A stretch of 64,000 bases of DNA from Bacillus sp. HNG (GCF_003400205.1 NZ_QUQV01000007.1:124001-188000); one strand, 5' to 3'. Positions 1 through 11,887 are shown, counted from the first letter of the stretch. Numbers and translations: made by a program. The notes: generated from the letters alone by a model not told the origin.

Positions 1-2
1 AA

Positions 3-368
3 GAAGGTGTCATCAAACTTAAAGAGGGTGTTGGTGACCAAGCAAGAGTGGAAGATATCATCGAAAATCCAAAAAATCTAGATTTCTCAACATTGATTGA
101 AGCAAAGCTTCTTGCTACTTCATTTGAAAATGGTGAAGGCGACGCAGTTGTAATTAACACAAACTATGCACTTGAGGGTGGCGTAAATATCGCTGAGGAT
201 GGGATTGCCTTTGAAGGGGACGATGTGGTTCCTGCAAACTTAGTCGTTGTTAACAAAGGTGACGAAGACCGTGAGGAAATTAAGGCATTAGTTGAAGTAT
301 TAAAATCAGATGAAATTCAGAAGTTTATTGAAGAAAAATATGCTGGTGCGGTTACTACAGTAAAATAA
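3..368 (+). CDS. metQ: MetQ-type methionine ABC transporter substrate-binding lipoprotein, 3' part
   Basis: The 5' end lies outside the window; the reading frame is open from base 3 to the TAA at 366-368 (121 codons visible). The residues around INTNYAL and the EIQKFIEEKYAGAV tail are typical of the C-terminal lobe of NlpA/MetQ lipoproteins, which bind D/L-methionine for the MetNIQ importer at the outer face of the membrane. Lying upstream of the suf genes is the usual place for metNIQ in Bacillus. A strong hairpin terminator follows directly. Confidence 0.9.
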   Translation, partial: EGVIKLKEGVGDQARVEDIIENPKNLDFSTLIEAKLLATSFENGEGDAVVINTNYALEGGVNIAEDGIAFEGDDVVPANLVVVNKGDEDREEIKALVEVLKSDEIQKFIEEKYAGAVTTVK

Positions 369-373
369 TTTTT

Positions 374-405
374 GAAAAAAGCTTGCCAATTGGTAAGCTT
401 TTTTC
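374..405 (+). terminator. Rho-independent terminator after metQ
   Basis: The inverted repeat GAAAAAAGCTTGCC / GGTAAGCTTTTTTC surrounds a short AATT loop and ends in a T run, six bases after the metQ stop codon. Confidence 0.85.
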
Positions 406-560
406 AATTCTTGAATATTCGGGAGGAATACAAAGGAATCTGCCTTAATTCTTTATCTCGTGTTTATCATAATCCCAAACAGCTAAATAAGAATGGGTAG
501 CTTAAAATACTGCATTTTCTCACCATTGTGATAAAAAGTTGGTAGTGTTACCATTATAAC

Positions 561-577
561 CGTGTTAACATAACACG
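561..577. promoter_or_regulatory. Perfect palindrome just upstream of the small ORF
   Basis: CGTGTTAACATAACACG has 6-bp perfect arms (CGTGTT / AACACG) around AACAT and ends 8 bases before the GAAGGG ribosome binding site of the next ORF. It could be an operator or an mRNA hairpin; the protein that might bind it is unknown. Confidence 0.4.
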
Positions 578-599
578 ATAAAAAAGAAGGGATTGGTTC

Positions 600-788
600 A
601 TTATCAATCGAATCCGTTTAAATTATACGGGCGAAATGGAAAAGGCAATGCATCAGGCACATGGAATTGGCTATGAGGACTACTGTCGAAAATTCAAGGA
701 ACGTTTACGGGTCGAGAAAAACCGTGAACAAGAATATAAACAAGGTCGAATGATTGTAGCTCAACATGACCGAAAAGTTCATTTTTAA
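600..788 (+). CDS. Small hypothetical protein (62 aa), apparent ATT start
   Basis: The frame is open from 582 to the TAA at 786-788. Its product is very charged (many K, R, E, H) and includes GEMEKAMHQAHGIGYEDYC near the middle, with no signal peptide or membrane segment. No ATG, GTG or TTG sits at a proper distance from the ribosome binding site GAAGGG at 586-591, but an ATT at 600 does; the first ATG, at 636, has no good binding site. The unit is compact: palindrome, ribosome binding site, ORF and its own terminator. I do not recognise the family. It could instead be a short peptide starting at 636. Confidence 0.5.
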   Translation: MINRIRLNYTGEMEKAMHQAHGIGYEDYCRKFKERLRVEKNREQEYKQGRMIVAQHDRKVHF

Positions 789-806
789 ATAGATAATCGG
801 ACGAAG

Positions 807-831
807 ACCCAGTGCCCAACACTGGGTTTTT
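807..831 (+). terminator. Terminator after the small ORF
   Basis: Stem ACCCAGTG (807-814) / CACTGGGT (820-827), loop CCCAA, followed by TTTTT. It separates the small gene from the suf promoter region. Confidence 0.8.
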
Positions 832-977
832 ATATAGAATGAATTCACTAAATGAGTGAAAAATAAGCCAAGGGATAAAAGCGAAAGCGGTAATCCCCTT
901 CTTCCTTACATATCTTATTAATTTATGTTATCTTAATGATGGACAAGTTTTAAGGAAGAAACATCTTACTTAAGGTC

Positions 978-992
978 TTATTATCATTCTCA
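978..992. promoter_or_regulatory. Fur-box-like site upstream of suf
   Basis: TTATTATCATTCTCA is, on the other strand, TGAGAATGATAATAA, close to the Fur-type GATAATGATAAT hexamer repeats. Regulation of suf by iron is plausible for Firmicutes, but this is only a motif resemblance. Confidence 0.35.
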
Positions 993-1069
993 AAAAATGA
1001 TTGAAATTCATAATCAATAATCAATCATCTCATTGTCAAAAATGTAATCTTATTCCCAATGTGTAAAGG

Positions 1070-1121
1070 TTGATAACACTTTGAATTTGTTATAAGATTG
1101 TAATGAGAATAAAATGAGAAT
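1070..1121 (+). promoter_or_regulatory. Likely suf operon promoter with direct TGAGAAT repeats
   Basis: TTGATA (1070-1075) and TAAGAT (1093-1098) are 17 bp apart and form a plausible sigma-A promoter. Two direct TGAGAAT repeats (1104-1110 and 1115-1121), 11 bp apart, lie at the expected transcription start, a suitable place for a repressor. The rest of the 789-1184 stretch is AT-rich and holds no ORF that I can support. Confidence 0.45.
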
Positions 1122-1184
1122 AGAGTTTTGACGTTATTTGTCAATTCTATACAAAATATTTTTTGTCTAATGGAGGTAGTAGTT

Positions 1185-1970
1185 ATGGCAGGATCTACTT
1201 TAGTAATAAAAGATCTTCATGTCGAAATCGAAGGCAAGGAGATTTTAAAGGGAGTAAACCTTGAAATAAAAGGCGGAGAAATTCACGCAATCATGGGACC
1301 GAATGGTACAGGTAAATCAACATTATCATCTGCAATCATGGGTCATCCTAAATATGAGGTTACAAGTGGTAGCGTTACTTTAGATGGAGAAGATGTATTG
1401 GAAATGGAAGTTGATGAGCGTGCACGCGCTGGTCTTTTCTTAGCCATGCAATATCCAAGTGAAATCAGTGGTGTTACAAATGCTGACTTCCTTCGTTCTG
1501 CAATTAATGCACGTCGCGAAGAAGGCGATGAAATCTCACTAATGAAATTCATCCGTACGATGGATAAAAACATGGAGTTCTTAGAGATGGATCCTGATAT
1601 GGCTCAACGTTACCTAAACGAAGGCTTCTCAGGTGGAGAGAAGAAACGTAATGAAATCCTACAATTAATGATGATACAGCCTAAAATTGCAATCCTTGAT
1701 GAGATTGATTCAGGGCTTGACATTGATGCATTGAAGGTTGTTTCTAAAGGAATCAATGAAATGCGCGGAGAAGAGTTTGGTTGCTTAATCATCACTCACT
1801 ACCAACGCTTACTTAACTATATTACACCAGATAAAGTACATGTTATGATGCAAGGACGCATTGTAAAATCTGGTGGTCCAGAGCTTGCACAACGTCTAGA
1901 AGCAGAAGGATATGATTGGATCAAGAAAGAACTAGGAATTGAAGATGAAACTGTAGATCAAGAAGCGTAA
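1185..1970 (+). CDS. sufC: Fe-S cluster assembly ATPase SufC
   Basis: Cytosolic ABC-type ATPase of the SufBCD scaffold that builds Fe-S clusters. Walker A GPNGTGKST is at residues 38-46, the signature FSGGEKKR near residue 148, Walker B IAILDEIDSG near 167 and the switch histidine in ITHYQR. The length of 261 aa is usual. The ATG at 1185 follows TGGAGGT at 1171-1177; an in-frame TTG at 1128 lacks a binding site and would add a non-homologous leader. It is first in sufCDSUB and probably transcribed from the promoter at about 1070-1098. Confidence 0.97.
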   Translation: MAGSTLVIKDLHVEIEGKEILKGVNLEIKGGEIHAIMGPNGTGKSTLSSAIMGHPKYEVTSGSVTLDGEDVLEMEVDERARAGLFLAMQYPSEISGVTNADFLRSAINARREEGDEISLMKFIRTMDKNMEFLEMDPDMAQRYLNEGFSGGEKKRNEILQLMMIQPKIAILDEIDSGLDIDALKVVSKGINEMRGEEFGCLIITHYQRLLNYITPDKVHVMMQGRIVKSGGPELAQRLEAEGYDWIKKELGIEDETVDQEA

Positions 1971-1987
1971 GCGTTAGGAGGATTATT

Positions 1988-4951
<2,964 letters not shown>

Positions 4952-5008
4952 GTAACCTCTCGTAGATTTTATATCGAGAGACCCTTACAGAGAATGGAGT
5001 GAAGTAGA

Positions 5009-6406
5009 ATGGCAAAGAAAATGCCTGAAATTGGCGATTATAAATATGGCTTTGCAGATAAAGACGTTTCCATCTTCCGTTCAAAACGTGGTTTAACAAA
5101 AGAAATTGTTGAAGAAATTTCCCGCATGAAGGAAGAGCCACAATGGATGTTAGACTTCCGTCTTAAATCCTTAGAGCATTTCTACAGCAAACCAATGCCA
5201 CAATGGGGTGGAGACTTAAATAGCTTAAACTTTGATGAGATTACGTATTACGTAAAACCATCTGAGAAATCTGAAAAGTCTTGGGATGAAGTACCAGAAG
5301 AAATCAAAGCTACTTTTGATAAATTAGGTATTCCTGAAGCTGAACAAAAATACCTTGCTGGTGTTTCTGCTCAGTACGAATCAGAGGTTGTTTACCATAA
5401 CATGAAGGAAGACCTTGAAGCTCTTGGAATCGTATTTAAGGATACAGATTCAGCTCTTAAAGAAAATGAAGATATTTTCCGTGAGCATTGGGCAACTGTA
5501 ATTCCTCCAACTGATAACAAGTTCGCTGCATTGAACTCAGCTGTTTGGTCTGGTGGCTCATTCATCTACGTACCACCTGGTATCAAAGTTGATACACCAC
5601 TTCAAGCTTACTTCCGTATCAACTCTGAAAACATGGGTCAATTTGAGCGTACATTGATCATCGTTGATGAAGGTGCAAGCGTACACTATGTTGAAGGTTG
5701 TACAGCACCTGTATACACAACAAACTCACTTCACAGTGCGGTAGTTGAGATTATTGTTAAAAAAGATGCGTATTGCCGTTATACGACCATTCAAAACTGG
5801 GCAAATAATGTTTACAACTTAGTTACAAAACGTACTGTTGTTGAAGAAAATGGAACAATGGAATGGATTGATGGTAATATCGGTTCTAGGTTAACTATGA
5901 AATACCCAGCATGTATCCTTAAAGGTGAAGGAGCTCGTGGTATGACACTTTCTATCGCGATCGCTGGTAAAGGCCAACACCAAGATGCTGGTGCAAAAAT
6001 GCTGCATCTTGCGCCAAATACTACATCATCGATTGTCTCGAAATCAATTGCAAAACATGGCGGTAAAGTAACTTACCGTGGTGTTGTCCACTTTGGTCGA
6101 AGAGCAGAAGGTGCGCGTTCAAACATCGAATGTGATACATTAATTATGGATAATCAATCTACTTCTGATACAATTCCATATAATGAAATTTTAAATGATA
6201 ATATTTCATTAGAGCACGAAGCAAAGGTATCAAAGGTATCTGAAGAACAATTATTCTATCTAATGAGCCGTGGTATTTCAGAACAAGAAGCGACTGAAAT
6301 GATTGTAATGGGCTTCATCGAGCCATTTACAAAAGAGCTTCCAATGGAATACGCAGTTGAAATGAACCGCTTGATCAAGTTCGAAATGGAAGGTTCTATC
6401 GGTTAA
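5009..6406 (+). CDS. sufB: Fe-S cluster assembly protein SufB
   Basis: 465-aa central scaffold subunit on which nascent Fe-S clusters form with SufC and SufD. The sequence is strongly conserved, with RSNIECDTL, a conserved C-terminal glutamate- and histidine-containing stretch, and [14 protein letters not shown] near the end. The start at 5009 follows GAATGGAGTGA. It is the last gene of the operon, followed 26 bases later by a strong terminator. Confidence 0.97.
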   Translation: MAKKMPEIGDYKYGFADKDVSIFRSKRGLTKEIVEEISRMKEEPQWMLDFRLKSLEHFYSKPMPQWGGDLNSLNFDEITYYVKPSEKSEKSWDEVPEEIKATFDKLGIPEAEQKYLAGVSAQYESEVVYHNMKEDLEALGIVFKDTDSALKENEDIFREHWATVIPPTDNKFAALNSAVWSGGSFIYVPPGIKVDTPLQAYFRINSENMGQFERTLIIVDEGASVHYVEGCTAPVYTTNSLHSAVVEIIVKKDAYCRYTTIQNWANNVYNLVTKRTVVEENGTMEWIDGNIGSRLTMKYPACILKGEGARGMTLSIAIAGKGQHQDAGAKMLHLAPNTTSSIVSKSIAKHGGKVTYRGVVHFGRRAEGARSNIECDTLIMDNQSTSDTIPYNEILNDNISLEHEAKVSKVSEEQLFYLMSRGISEQEATEMIVMGFIEPFTKELPMEYAVEMNRLIKFEMEGSIG

Positions 6407-6432
6407 TAAACAGCTTAAAATTGTCGTTCTAC

Positions 6433-6459
6433 AAGGCAAGGGGAAACCCTTGCCTTTTT
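6433..6459 (+). terminator. suf operon terminator
   Basis: Stem AAGGCAAGGG (6433-6442) / CCCTTGCCTT (6447-6456), loop GAAA, then a T run. Confidence 0.9.
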
Positions 6460-6486
6460 GTAAGATAGTATAAAGTTTGGGGTCTA

Positions 6487-6516
6487 CCACGGTCATTTGG
6501 ACTGTGGATTTTTTTA
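6487..6516 (+). terminator. Second terminator-like hairpin downstream of suf
   Basis: CCACGGTC (6487-6494) pairs with GACTGTGG (6500-6507) with one G-T wobble, followed by seven Ts. It may be a back-up terminator or mark a lost transcription unit. Another hairpin with a T run, CACCTT / AAGGTG at 6742-6774, follows; no gene is supported between them. Confidence 0.55.
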
Positions 6517-6741
6517 TGGAATGGAAAATTTATTTGCTGCATGGATTTATTATCCGGTATTACAGTTGAGTGATCTTGTACCACATATTAAAGAACCGCA
6601 TTGATTGTATTTTTTTGATTTTTGCGGATTATCGTTTCATTTATTCTAGTAAGTAAACCTGACCTGTTTTTTATTTTACCCAGCCTTTGCTAGAGTTGCG
6701 GACTGATAGAACAAGGAAATTGCTAAAGAAATTTGAAAAAT

Positions 6742-6774
6742 CACCTTTATATCAAGGTGGTTTTTTATTTTTTT
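6742..6774 (+). terminator. Third terminator-like hairpin before the transporter operon
   Basis: CACCTT (6742-6747) / AAGGTG (6754-6759), followed by GTTTTTTATTTTTTT. The 6460-6780 stretch between the hairpins holds no convincing ORF. Confidence 0.5.
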
Positions 6775-6791
6775 ATAAAAAAATTAATAAG

Positions 6792-6806
6792 TTGCGTATA
6801 GCGGAA
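6792..6806. promoter_or_regulatory. Candidate IclR box upstream of the ABC transporter operon
   Basis: TTGCGTATAGCGGAA has the same 15-base layout as TTCCATATAGTGGAA beside the iclR gene (12 of 15 identical), and its half-sites are nearly inverted. If real, it couples the transporter operon to the regulator at 11923-12717. Confidence 0.4.
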
Positions 6807-6902
6807 CAAGGGTGTTGCAGTAGGAACAAAGTCAGATTAACATCGAGTTAGATAGAAAAATCAGAACATTTCGAGAAAGGTGTTGAAAGCGAAAAGGAGG
6901 TA

Positions 6903-6940
6903 TTGTCATATTTCATAAAACAAATATGTAAGCGTTTAAA
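6903..6940 (+). promoter_or_regulatory. Probable transporter operon promoter overlapped by a cre-like site
   Basis: TTGTCA (6903-6908) and TATGTA (6925-6930) form a weak promoter. ATGTAAGCGTTTAAA (6926-6940) fits the CcpA cre consensus except near its end and overlaps the -10 region, which would give catabolite repression. A related ATGTAAGCATTTCCA lies at 13184-13198 before the dioxygenase gene. Confidence 0.4.
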
Positions 6941-6993
6941 AAGGTAGTTTTGAAATAGTAACCAATTTTTAATCACAAAAGGGGGAATTGAAA

Positions 6994-8229
6994 ATGGAGA
7001 AAAAGAAAACGAAGTCAAAATGGAAATTAATTTGCCTGCTTCTTGTAACAATGATGCTTTTTGTTGCAGGCTGCGGAGGGGAAAAACAAAAATCTACCTC
7101 AACTGGGGAGAAACCTCAATCAGCAGAAGGAGAAACAATTAAAATTGGTTTTGTCCTTTCCTTCACGGGTCCATTGGCACCATTATCCGACAGTATTAAA
7201 GAAGGGTTCGAACTATATTTAGAGGAACATGGTGGAAAATTAGGCGGTAAAAATGTAGAGCTTAAATTTGAAGATGACGAAGGAAATCCACAAGTTGGTT
7301 TAAGAAAATATCGTCAATTAGTTCATAGTGAAAAAGTAGACCTTCTAGTTGGAACAACTAACTCATCTATCGCTCTTGCATTACGTGATGAAGTAAATAA
7401 AGACCAAATTCCAATGATTATACCAAACGCAGCAGCAGACGATCTTAACTGGGGTAAAAAGAGTGATTATGTATACCGTGTTTCTTGGTCTAACTGGCAA
7501 AATGGATACGCTCTTGGGGAGTATGTAGCAGAAAATGTTGGTAAAAAAGCGGTTATTATGGGTTCTGATTTCCCTGCTGGTATTGAAGTGTTAAGATCCT
7601 TTAAGGCTGCCTATGAAGAAGCGGGCGGTGAAGTAATAAAAGAACTTTATCCGAAATTAGGGACAAATGACTTTTCTACTTATTTACAGGAAGCATCTAG
7701 TCTGGAGCCAGATGTAATCTATTCCTTCTTTGCTGGTAGTGACGGTATTCGTTATATTCAACAATACAAGGAATTTGGTTTAAAAGATAAAATACCAATG
7801 TCTGGAACATTAGAGTTTGGTGATTTACTAATGTTAGAGCCTACTGGAGATGGTTCGGAAGGATATCTTGCTGGAACCGTATACTCACCTTGGTTGGAGA
7901 ATGATTTAAACAAAAAATTTGTTGAAGCTTATGAAAAGAAATACGGAAAGCTTCCAAATACGTTCTCTGTTAATGGATATGACTCAGCAACAGTTATTGA
8001 CAAAGCTCTAGCTGCAGCAGGCAGCGTAGAAGCAGAAAAGTTAATCAAAGAATTACCAGGTATTTCTTATGATAGTCCACGCGGACCAAGTACAATTGAT
8101 GAAAAAACGCATAACATTATTCAGAATATCTATATTACGAAAAATGTGATGAAAGATGGAAAACTTGTTCCTCAGGTAATTGAAACAAAAGAAAAAGTAA
8201 CAATGCCGGAAACATCACCATTTGAATAA
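6994..8229 (+). CDS. Branched-chain-type ABC transporter substrate-binding lipoprotein
   Basis: 411-aa periplasmic-binding-fold protein of the LivJ/LivK (Peripla_BP_6) family. A lysine-rich N-terminus and hydrophobic stretch lead to a lipobox with the modified cysteine at about C27 (VAGCGG), so it is anchored outside the membrane. The ATG at 6994 lies 8 bases after GGGGG; a TTG two codons upstream is less likely. It leads a five-gene transporter operon. This family imports branched-chain amino acids but also aromatic acids, urea and amides. Its position next to ring-cleavage genes suggests an aromatic substrate, which is inference. Confidence 0.9.
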   Translation: MEKKKTKSKWKLICLLLVTMMLFVAGCGGEKQKSTSTGEKPQSAEGETIKIGFVLSFTGPLAPLSDSIKEGFELYLEEHGGKLGGKNVELKFEDDEGNPQVGLRKYRQLVHSEKVDLLVGTTNSSIALALRDEVNKDQIPMIIPNAAADDLNWGKKSDYVYRVSWSNWQNGYALGEYVAENVGKKAVIMGSDFPAGIEVLRSFKAAYEEAGGEVIKELYPKLGTNDFSTYLQEASSLEPDVIYSFFAGSDGIRYIQQYKEFGLKDKIPMSGTLEFGDLLMLEPTGDGSEGYLAGTVYSPWLENDLNKKFVEAYEKKYGKLPNTFSVNGYDSATVIDKALAAAGSVEAEKLIKELPGISYDSPRGPSTIDEKTHNIIQNIYITKNVMKDGKLVPQVIETKEKVTMPETSPFE

Positions 8230-8260
8230 TGGTTACTAAAAAATTCCGATAAACTAAATA

Positions 8261-8290
8261 AATGGGGCTGTCCAAAAAGACAACCCCATT
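8261..8290 (+). promoter_or_regulatory. Intercistronic hairpin between binding protein and permease genes
   Basis: AATGGGGCTGTC (8261-8272) pairs with GACAACCCCATT (8279-8290) with one mismatch, and no T run follows. Such hairpins often protect the upstream mRNA or partly terminate, allowing more binding protein than permease to be made. Confidence 0.6.
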
Positions 8291-8348
8291 TATTCATTAA
8301 AAAACTGATTATTCTACTACATTTTTAAAGGAAGAGAGGGGAGAGTCC

Positions 8349-9209
8349 TTGGATATAATTCTAGTTCAACTTATAACGGGTATTGCATATGGAATGCTGT
8401 ACTTTATGATTGCAGCAGGGCTAACGATTATTCTAGGCGTTATGAATGTTGTCAATCTATCTCATGGAGCACTATTTATGCTAGGATCCTATTTGGCCTT
8501 TACCTTTATCAGCAATGGGATTAACTTTTGGTTTGCACTACTATTATCCGCTATTTCAGTAGGGATATTTGGTTATATCCTTGAAAAAGTATTAATCAAA
8601 CGTGTTTATGGAAAAGTGCTGCAGCAAGTGTTGCTGACATTTGGTTTAATGCTAGTTATTGCAGACTCAGTTAAGTGGATTTGGGGAACAGAAATGCAAT
8701 TAATTCCAGCACCTGCAATTCTTAATTTGTCCATCCCAATTGGGGATATGGCATTCCCGGTATTTCGTTTATTTGTCGTATTTGTTGGTATTTTATTAGC
8801 CGGTTTACTATGGTATTTAGAAGCAAAGACACGTGTAGGCGCAGTCATTCGTGCAGGGGTAGATGACCGCGCAATGGTTAGTGCTCTTGGTATTAATGTA
8901 GGAGTTGTATTTACAGGTGTATTTATCTTTGGAGCAGCCTTAGCTGGATTTAGTGGTGTTTTAGGTGGACCACTCTTAGGTATGTATACAGGAATGGATG
9001 CTGAGATCCTTATCACATCCTTAATAGTTGTTGTTATAGGTGGTTTAGGTTCATGGAAGGGATCGTTTATTGGTGCATTAATTATTGGGGTATTAGAAAT
9101 ATTTGGAAAAGTTTGGTTCCCATCCTTATCCATGCTCATTGTATTCTTAATCATGATGGTTATATTAATCATTCGCCCTCAAGGTCTATTTGGAAGAGAG
9201 GTGGCATAA
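8349..9209 (+). CDS. ABC transporter permease, LivH type
   Basis: 286-aa integral membrane protein of the LivH family, almost entirely hydrophobic, with about eight membrane segments and the conserved loop GVDDRAMVSALGINVG that contacts the ATPase. The TTG start follows AGGGGAG by a short spacer. The stop codon directly precedes the TTG of the next permease. It forms the import channel with the following gene. Confidence 0.9.
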   Translation: MDIILVQLITGIAYGMLYFMIAAGLTIILGVMNVVNLSHGALFMLGSYLAFTFISNGINFWFALLLSAISVGIFGYILEKVLIKRVYGKVLQQVLLTFGLMLVIADSVKWIWGTEMQLIPAPAILNLSIPIGDMAFPVFRLFVVFVGILLAGLLWYLEAKTRVGAVIRAGVDDRAMVSALGINVGVVFTGVFIFGAALAGFSGVLGGPLLGMYTGMDAEILITSLIVVVIGGLGSWKGSFIGALIIGVLEIFGKVWFPSLSMLIVFLIMMVILIIRPQGLFGREVA

Positions 9210-10202
9210 TTGAAGAAAAATATTCTTTATGCTGTATTACTTCTCCTCGTCGTTTTCATAGTGCCGCAAGTACTTTCTGATTTTGGAACGAATTTAACAA
9301 CTGAAATTTTTATTATGGCCATGTTCGCCATGAGCTTAGGACTAATTATGGGCTATGCTGGTCTAGATTCCTTAGGGCATGCTGCCTTTTTTGGAATTGG
9401 TGCCTATTCTGTTGCATTAATCGGGCAGTTTGTGACTAATACGTATTTAATCATTATTATCGCGGTTCTAATTGCTGGATTGCTTGCATTGATTACTGGG
9501 GCAGTATTTATTCGTACTTCTCAATTCTACTTTCTTATGATTACGCTTGCCTTTAGCCAATTGATATTTACTCTATTTTGGCAAATGAAGGATATAACAG
9601 GTGGAGCGGATGGGATGACTGTTTCCGCTATTATGAATCTGGGGTTTGGTGACATATTTGATCCACAAACGATGTATTATGTGATGGGAATTATTTTTGT
9701 CGCTGTCTTTATTTTACTAAGATTATTCGTTGAATCTCCAGCAGGAAAAATCACGAAAGGCGTCATGGAAAATGAAGGACGTATGAGGGCACTTGGCTAT
9801 GACGTTCGTGTTTATAAACTATTAGCCTATACCCTTTCTGGAGCATTAGCAGGGTTTGCTGGGTCACTTTATTCCTTCTATAACGTTTTCGTTTCTCCAG
9901 AGTTATCTGGTTGGCTGTTCTCTGGTCAAGTAATGATCATGGTTATCATTGGGGGCGTAGGAACATTGCTTGGACCAGCGATTGGAGCAGGTGTATTCAT
10001 CTTTCTACAAAACTTTATCAGTACCTATACGGAAAGATGGCCATTGATTTTGGGTGCCATTCTCATCTTCCTTGTCCTACTTGGAAAAGGCGGAGTCATC
10101 CAGTGGTTGAAATTAGGTGTCGATATGATTTTTAAAAGAAAACCCAAAAATAATCAGGTTTCCTCTACTAATCAATCAGAAAAGGAGGAGGTTATCAGTT
10201 GA
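9210..10202 (+). CDS. ABC transporter permease, LivM type
   Basis: 330-aa second permease with about nine membrane segments and the LivM-type loop MENEGRMRALGYDVRVYKLLAY. The TTG start follows GAGAGGTGG. A basic, hydrophilic C-terminal tail follows the last helix. Its stop overlaps the TTG of the next gene (TTGA). Confidence 0.9.
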   Translation: MKKNILYAVLLLLVVFIVPQVLSDFGTNLTTEIFIMAMFAMSLGLIMGYAGLDSLGHAAFFGIGAYSVALIGQFVTNTYLIIIIAVLIAGLLALITGAVFIRTSQFYFLMITLAFSQLIFTLFWQMKDITGGADGMTVSAIMNLGFGDIFDPQTMYYVMGIIFVAVFILLRLFVESPAGKITKGVMENEGRMRALGYDVRVYKLLAYTLSGALAGFAGSLYSFYNVFVSPELSGWLFSGQVMIMVIIGGVGTLLGPAIGAGVFIFLQNFISTYTERWPLILGAILIFLVLLGKGGVIQWLKLGVDMIFKRKPKNNQVSSTNQSEKEEVIS

Positions 10203-10954
10203 GCTTACTAAAAGTAGATAAAATCAATAAATCATTTGGAACCCTACAAGTACTACATGATGTATCATTGGAAGTAGAGCCAGGCGAACGCCATGTTATC
10301 ATTGGTCCAAATGGTGCTGGGAAAACAACTCTTTTTAATTCTATTACAAACCATCTTCCGATTACTTCAGGAACGGTGCATTTTGAAGGGAAAGATATTA
10401 CAAATCTTCCTGCCCATAGATTAGTTCATTTGGGGATGTCACGAACATTTCAAAAGAATAATTTATTTGGTGATTTAACGGTGGAAGAGAATATTCATCT
10501 TGCCTTGGCAGCCAGGAAAAAATATCGTCATGATATATGGTTTTCCCTAACTAGTCGTTCTGATATAAAAAAAGAAACAAATGAGATATTAGAAGAATGG
10601 AAGATAACTCATCGCCGTGATGTGAAAATAAACAATCTATCCTATGGGGAACAACGTTTACTAGAAGTACTATTGGCGATGGCTAGTAAACCAAAGCTTC
10701 TTTTATTAGATGAACCAACATCAGGAATGTCTCCAGCAGAAACAACTCAAACTTCTGAGATGATTCAAAGACTGCCACGCTCGATGGCGTTAGTAGTAAT
10801 TGAACATGATATGGACGTAGTCTTTGCAATTGCAGATCGAATTACTGTACTTCATCATGGCGAGCCAATTTTAACTGGTGCTCCTGAAGAAGTGAGAAAT
10901 AGCGATATGGTAAAGGAAATTTACTTCGGTGGAGGGGCGAAAAAACATGCTTGA
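10199..10954 (+). CDS. ABC transporter ATP-binding protein, LivG type
   Basis: 251-aa ATPase. Walker A GPNGAGKTT lies near residue 38; the LivG hallmark SRTFQKNNLF follows, then signature LSYGEQR, Walker B LLLLDEPTSGM and the C-terminal tail with EIYFGGGA. The TTG at 10199 follows AGGAGGAGG and overlaps the upstream stop; its own end overlaps the next gene by 8 bases. Confidence 0.93.
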   Translation: MSLLKVDKINKSFGTLQVLHDVSLEVEPGERHVIIGPNGAGKTTLFNSITNHLPITSGTVHFEGKDITNLPAHRLVHLGMSRTFQKNNLFGDLTVEENIHLALAARKKYRHDIWFSLTSRSDIKKETNEILEEWKITHRRDVKINNLSYGEQRLLEVLLAMASKPKLLLLDEPTSGMSPAETTQTSEMIQRLPRSMALVVIEHDMDVVFAIADRITVLHHGEPILTGAPEEVRNSDMVKEIYFGGGAKKHA

Positions 10955-11657
10955 GTTACAAGATGTTCATTCCTATTATGGAACAAGTCATATCCTTCAA
11001 GGGGTTACATTTAACGTGCCAGAGGGAAAATGTGTCGCACTTTTGGGGCGAAATGGAGCAGGAAAAACAACAACGATTCATACTATATCTGGTCTCGTTA
11101 AATCAAAACGCGGTACCATCACTTTTAAAGATAAACAAGTACAAGCTTTACCAACACACCAAATTACTCGTCATGGCATTGGCTTAGTACCACAAGGAAG
11201 AAGAATATTTCCTTCCCTCACCATTAAAGAAAATTTAACGATGCCTGCTCGCAAAGGAAAAGGAAATAGTAAAGCAGTAAACTGGGATATCGATAAGGTT
11301 TATGAACTATTCCCAATTCTTAAGGAACGCGAAAATAATATGGGTACGCAGCTATCCGGTGGACAGCAGCAAATGCTGGCAATTGGACGGGCATTGATGA
11401 CTAATCCGCAGTTTCTTTTAATGGATGAGCCATCTGAAGGACTCGCCCCGGTTATTATTGATCAAGTGGGTGAGATTGTGAGTAGGCTAAAAGAGACCGG
11501 ACTTTCGATATTAATGGTTGAGCAAAATATTTCACTTGCCTGCCAGGTAGCGGATGAGATCTTAATCATGAACAAGGGTACGATTGTTTGGAATGGTACA
11601 CCAGATGAATTGTTAGAAAATAAGGACATTCAGCATAAATATTTGGGAGTTTCGTAG
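10947..11657 (+). CDS. ABC transporter ATP-binding protein, LivF type
   Basis: 236-aa second ATPase. Walker A GRNGAGKTT, the LivF mark VPQGRRIFPSLT, signature LSGGQQQM and Walker B LLMDEPSEGLAP are present. The ATG at 10947 is 9 bases from GGAGGGG; an in-frame start at 10929 lies upstream of the binding site and is unlikely. It is the last gene of the transporter operon, followed by a strong terminator. Confidence 0.93.
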   Translation: MLELQDVHSYYGTSHILQGVTFNVPEGKCVALLGRNGAGKTTTIHTISGLVKSKRGTITFKDKQVQALPTHQITRHGIGLVPQGRRIFPSLTIKENLTMPARKGKGNSKAVNWDIDKVYELFPILKERENNMGTQLSGGQQQMLAIGRALMTNPQFLLMDEPSEGLAPVIIDQVGEIVSRLKETGLSILMVEQNISLACQVADEILIMNKGTIVWNGTPDELLENKDIQHKYLGVS

Positions 11658-11664
11658 CTTCCAA

Positions 11665-11696
11665 AAAAGGTAGACTCAATCTTGAGTCTACCTTTT
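11665..11696. terminator. Terminator after the transporter operon
   Basis: Near-perfect 15-bp inverted repeat AAAAGGTAGACTCAA (11665-11679) / TTGAGTCTACCTTTT (11682-11696); it can serve both strands. Confidence 0.85.
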
Positions 11697-11764
11697 GTAT
11701 AATGTATCCCTAATTTTTTTGAAGAAAATAATCATAGATCCTTATATATTGGAGAGAATGTCGA

Positions 11765-11887
11765 CTAAAAACTTAAATAGATACTACAATCAACATCTTC
11801 TATAGAAAATTGGCGAGTACTGGCTTTACCAATTCCTCCACTGCCTCCTGGAATAGACGCTTTATTACCAACTAACAGCAAATCCAT
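11765..11887 (-). pseudogene. Remnant of a short-chain dehydrogenase N-terminus
   Basis: Reading leftward from the ATG at 11887, a 40-codon frame begins MDLLLVGNKASI and continues PGGSGGIGKASTRQF. This resembles the start of SDR enzymes, where a glycine-rich TGGxGGIG motif binds NAD(P). The usual VTGG is changed to IPGG, and the frame stops after 40 codons with no dehydrogenase sequence beyond, so it looks like a decayed fragment. It has no clear ribosome binding site. Confidence 0.5.

Noticed and set aside
8606-9172. 188-codon minus-strand frame
   Set aside because: Shadow of the permease gene; its codon use and product composition are those of an antisense frame.
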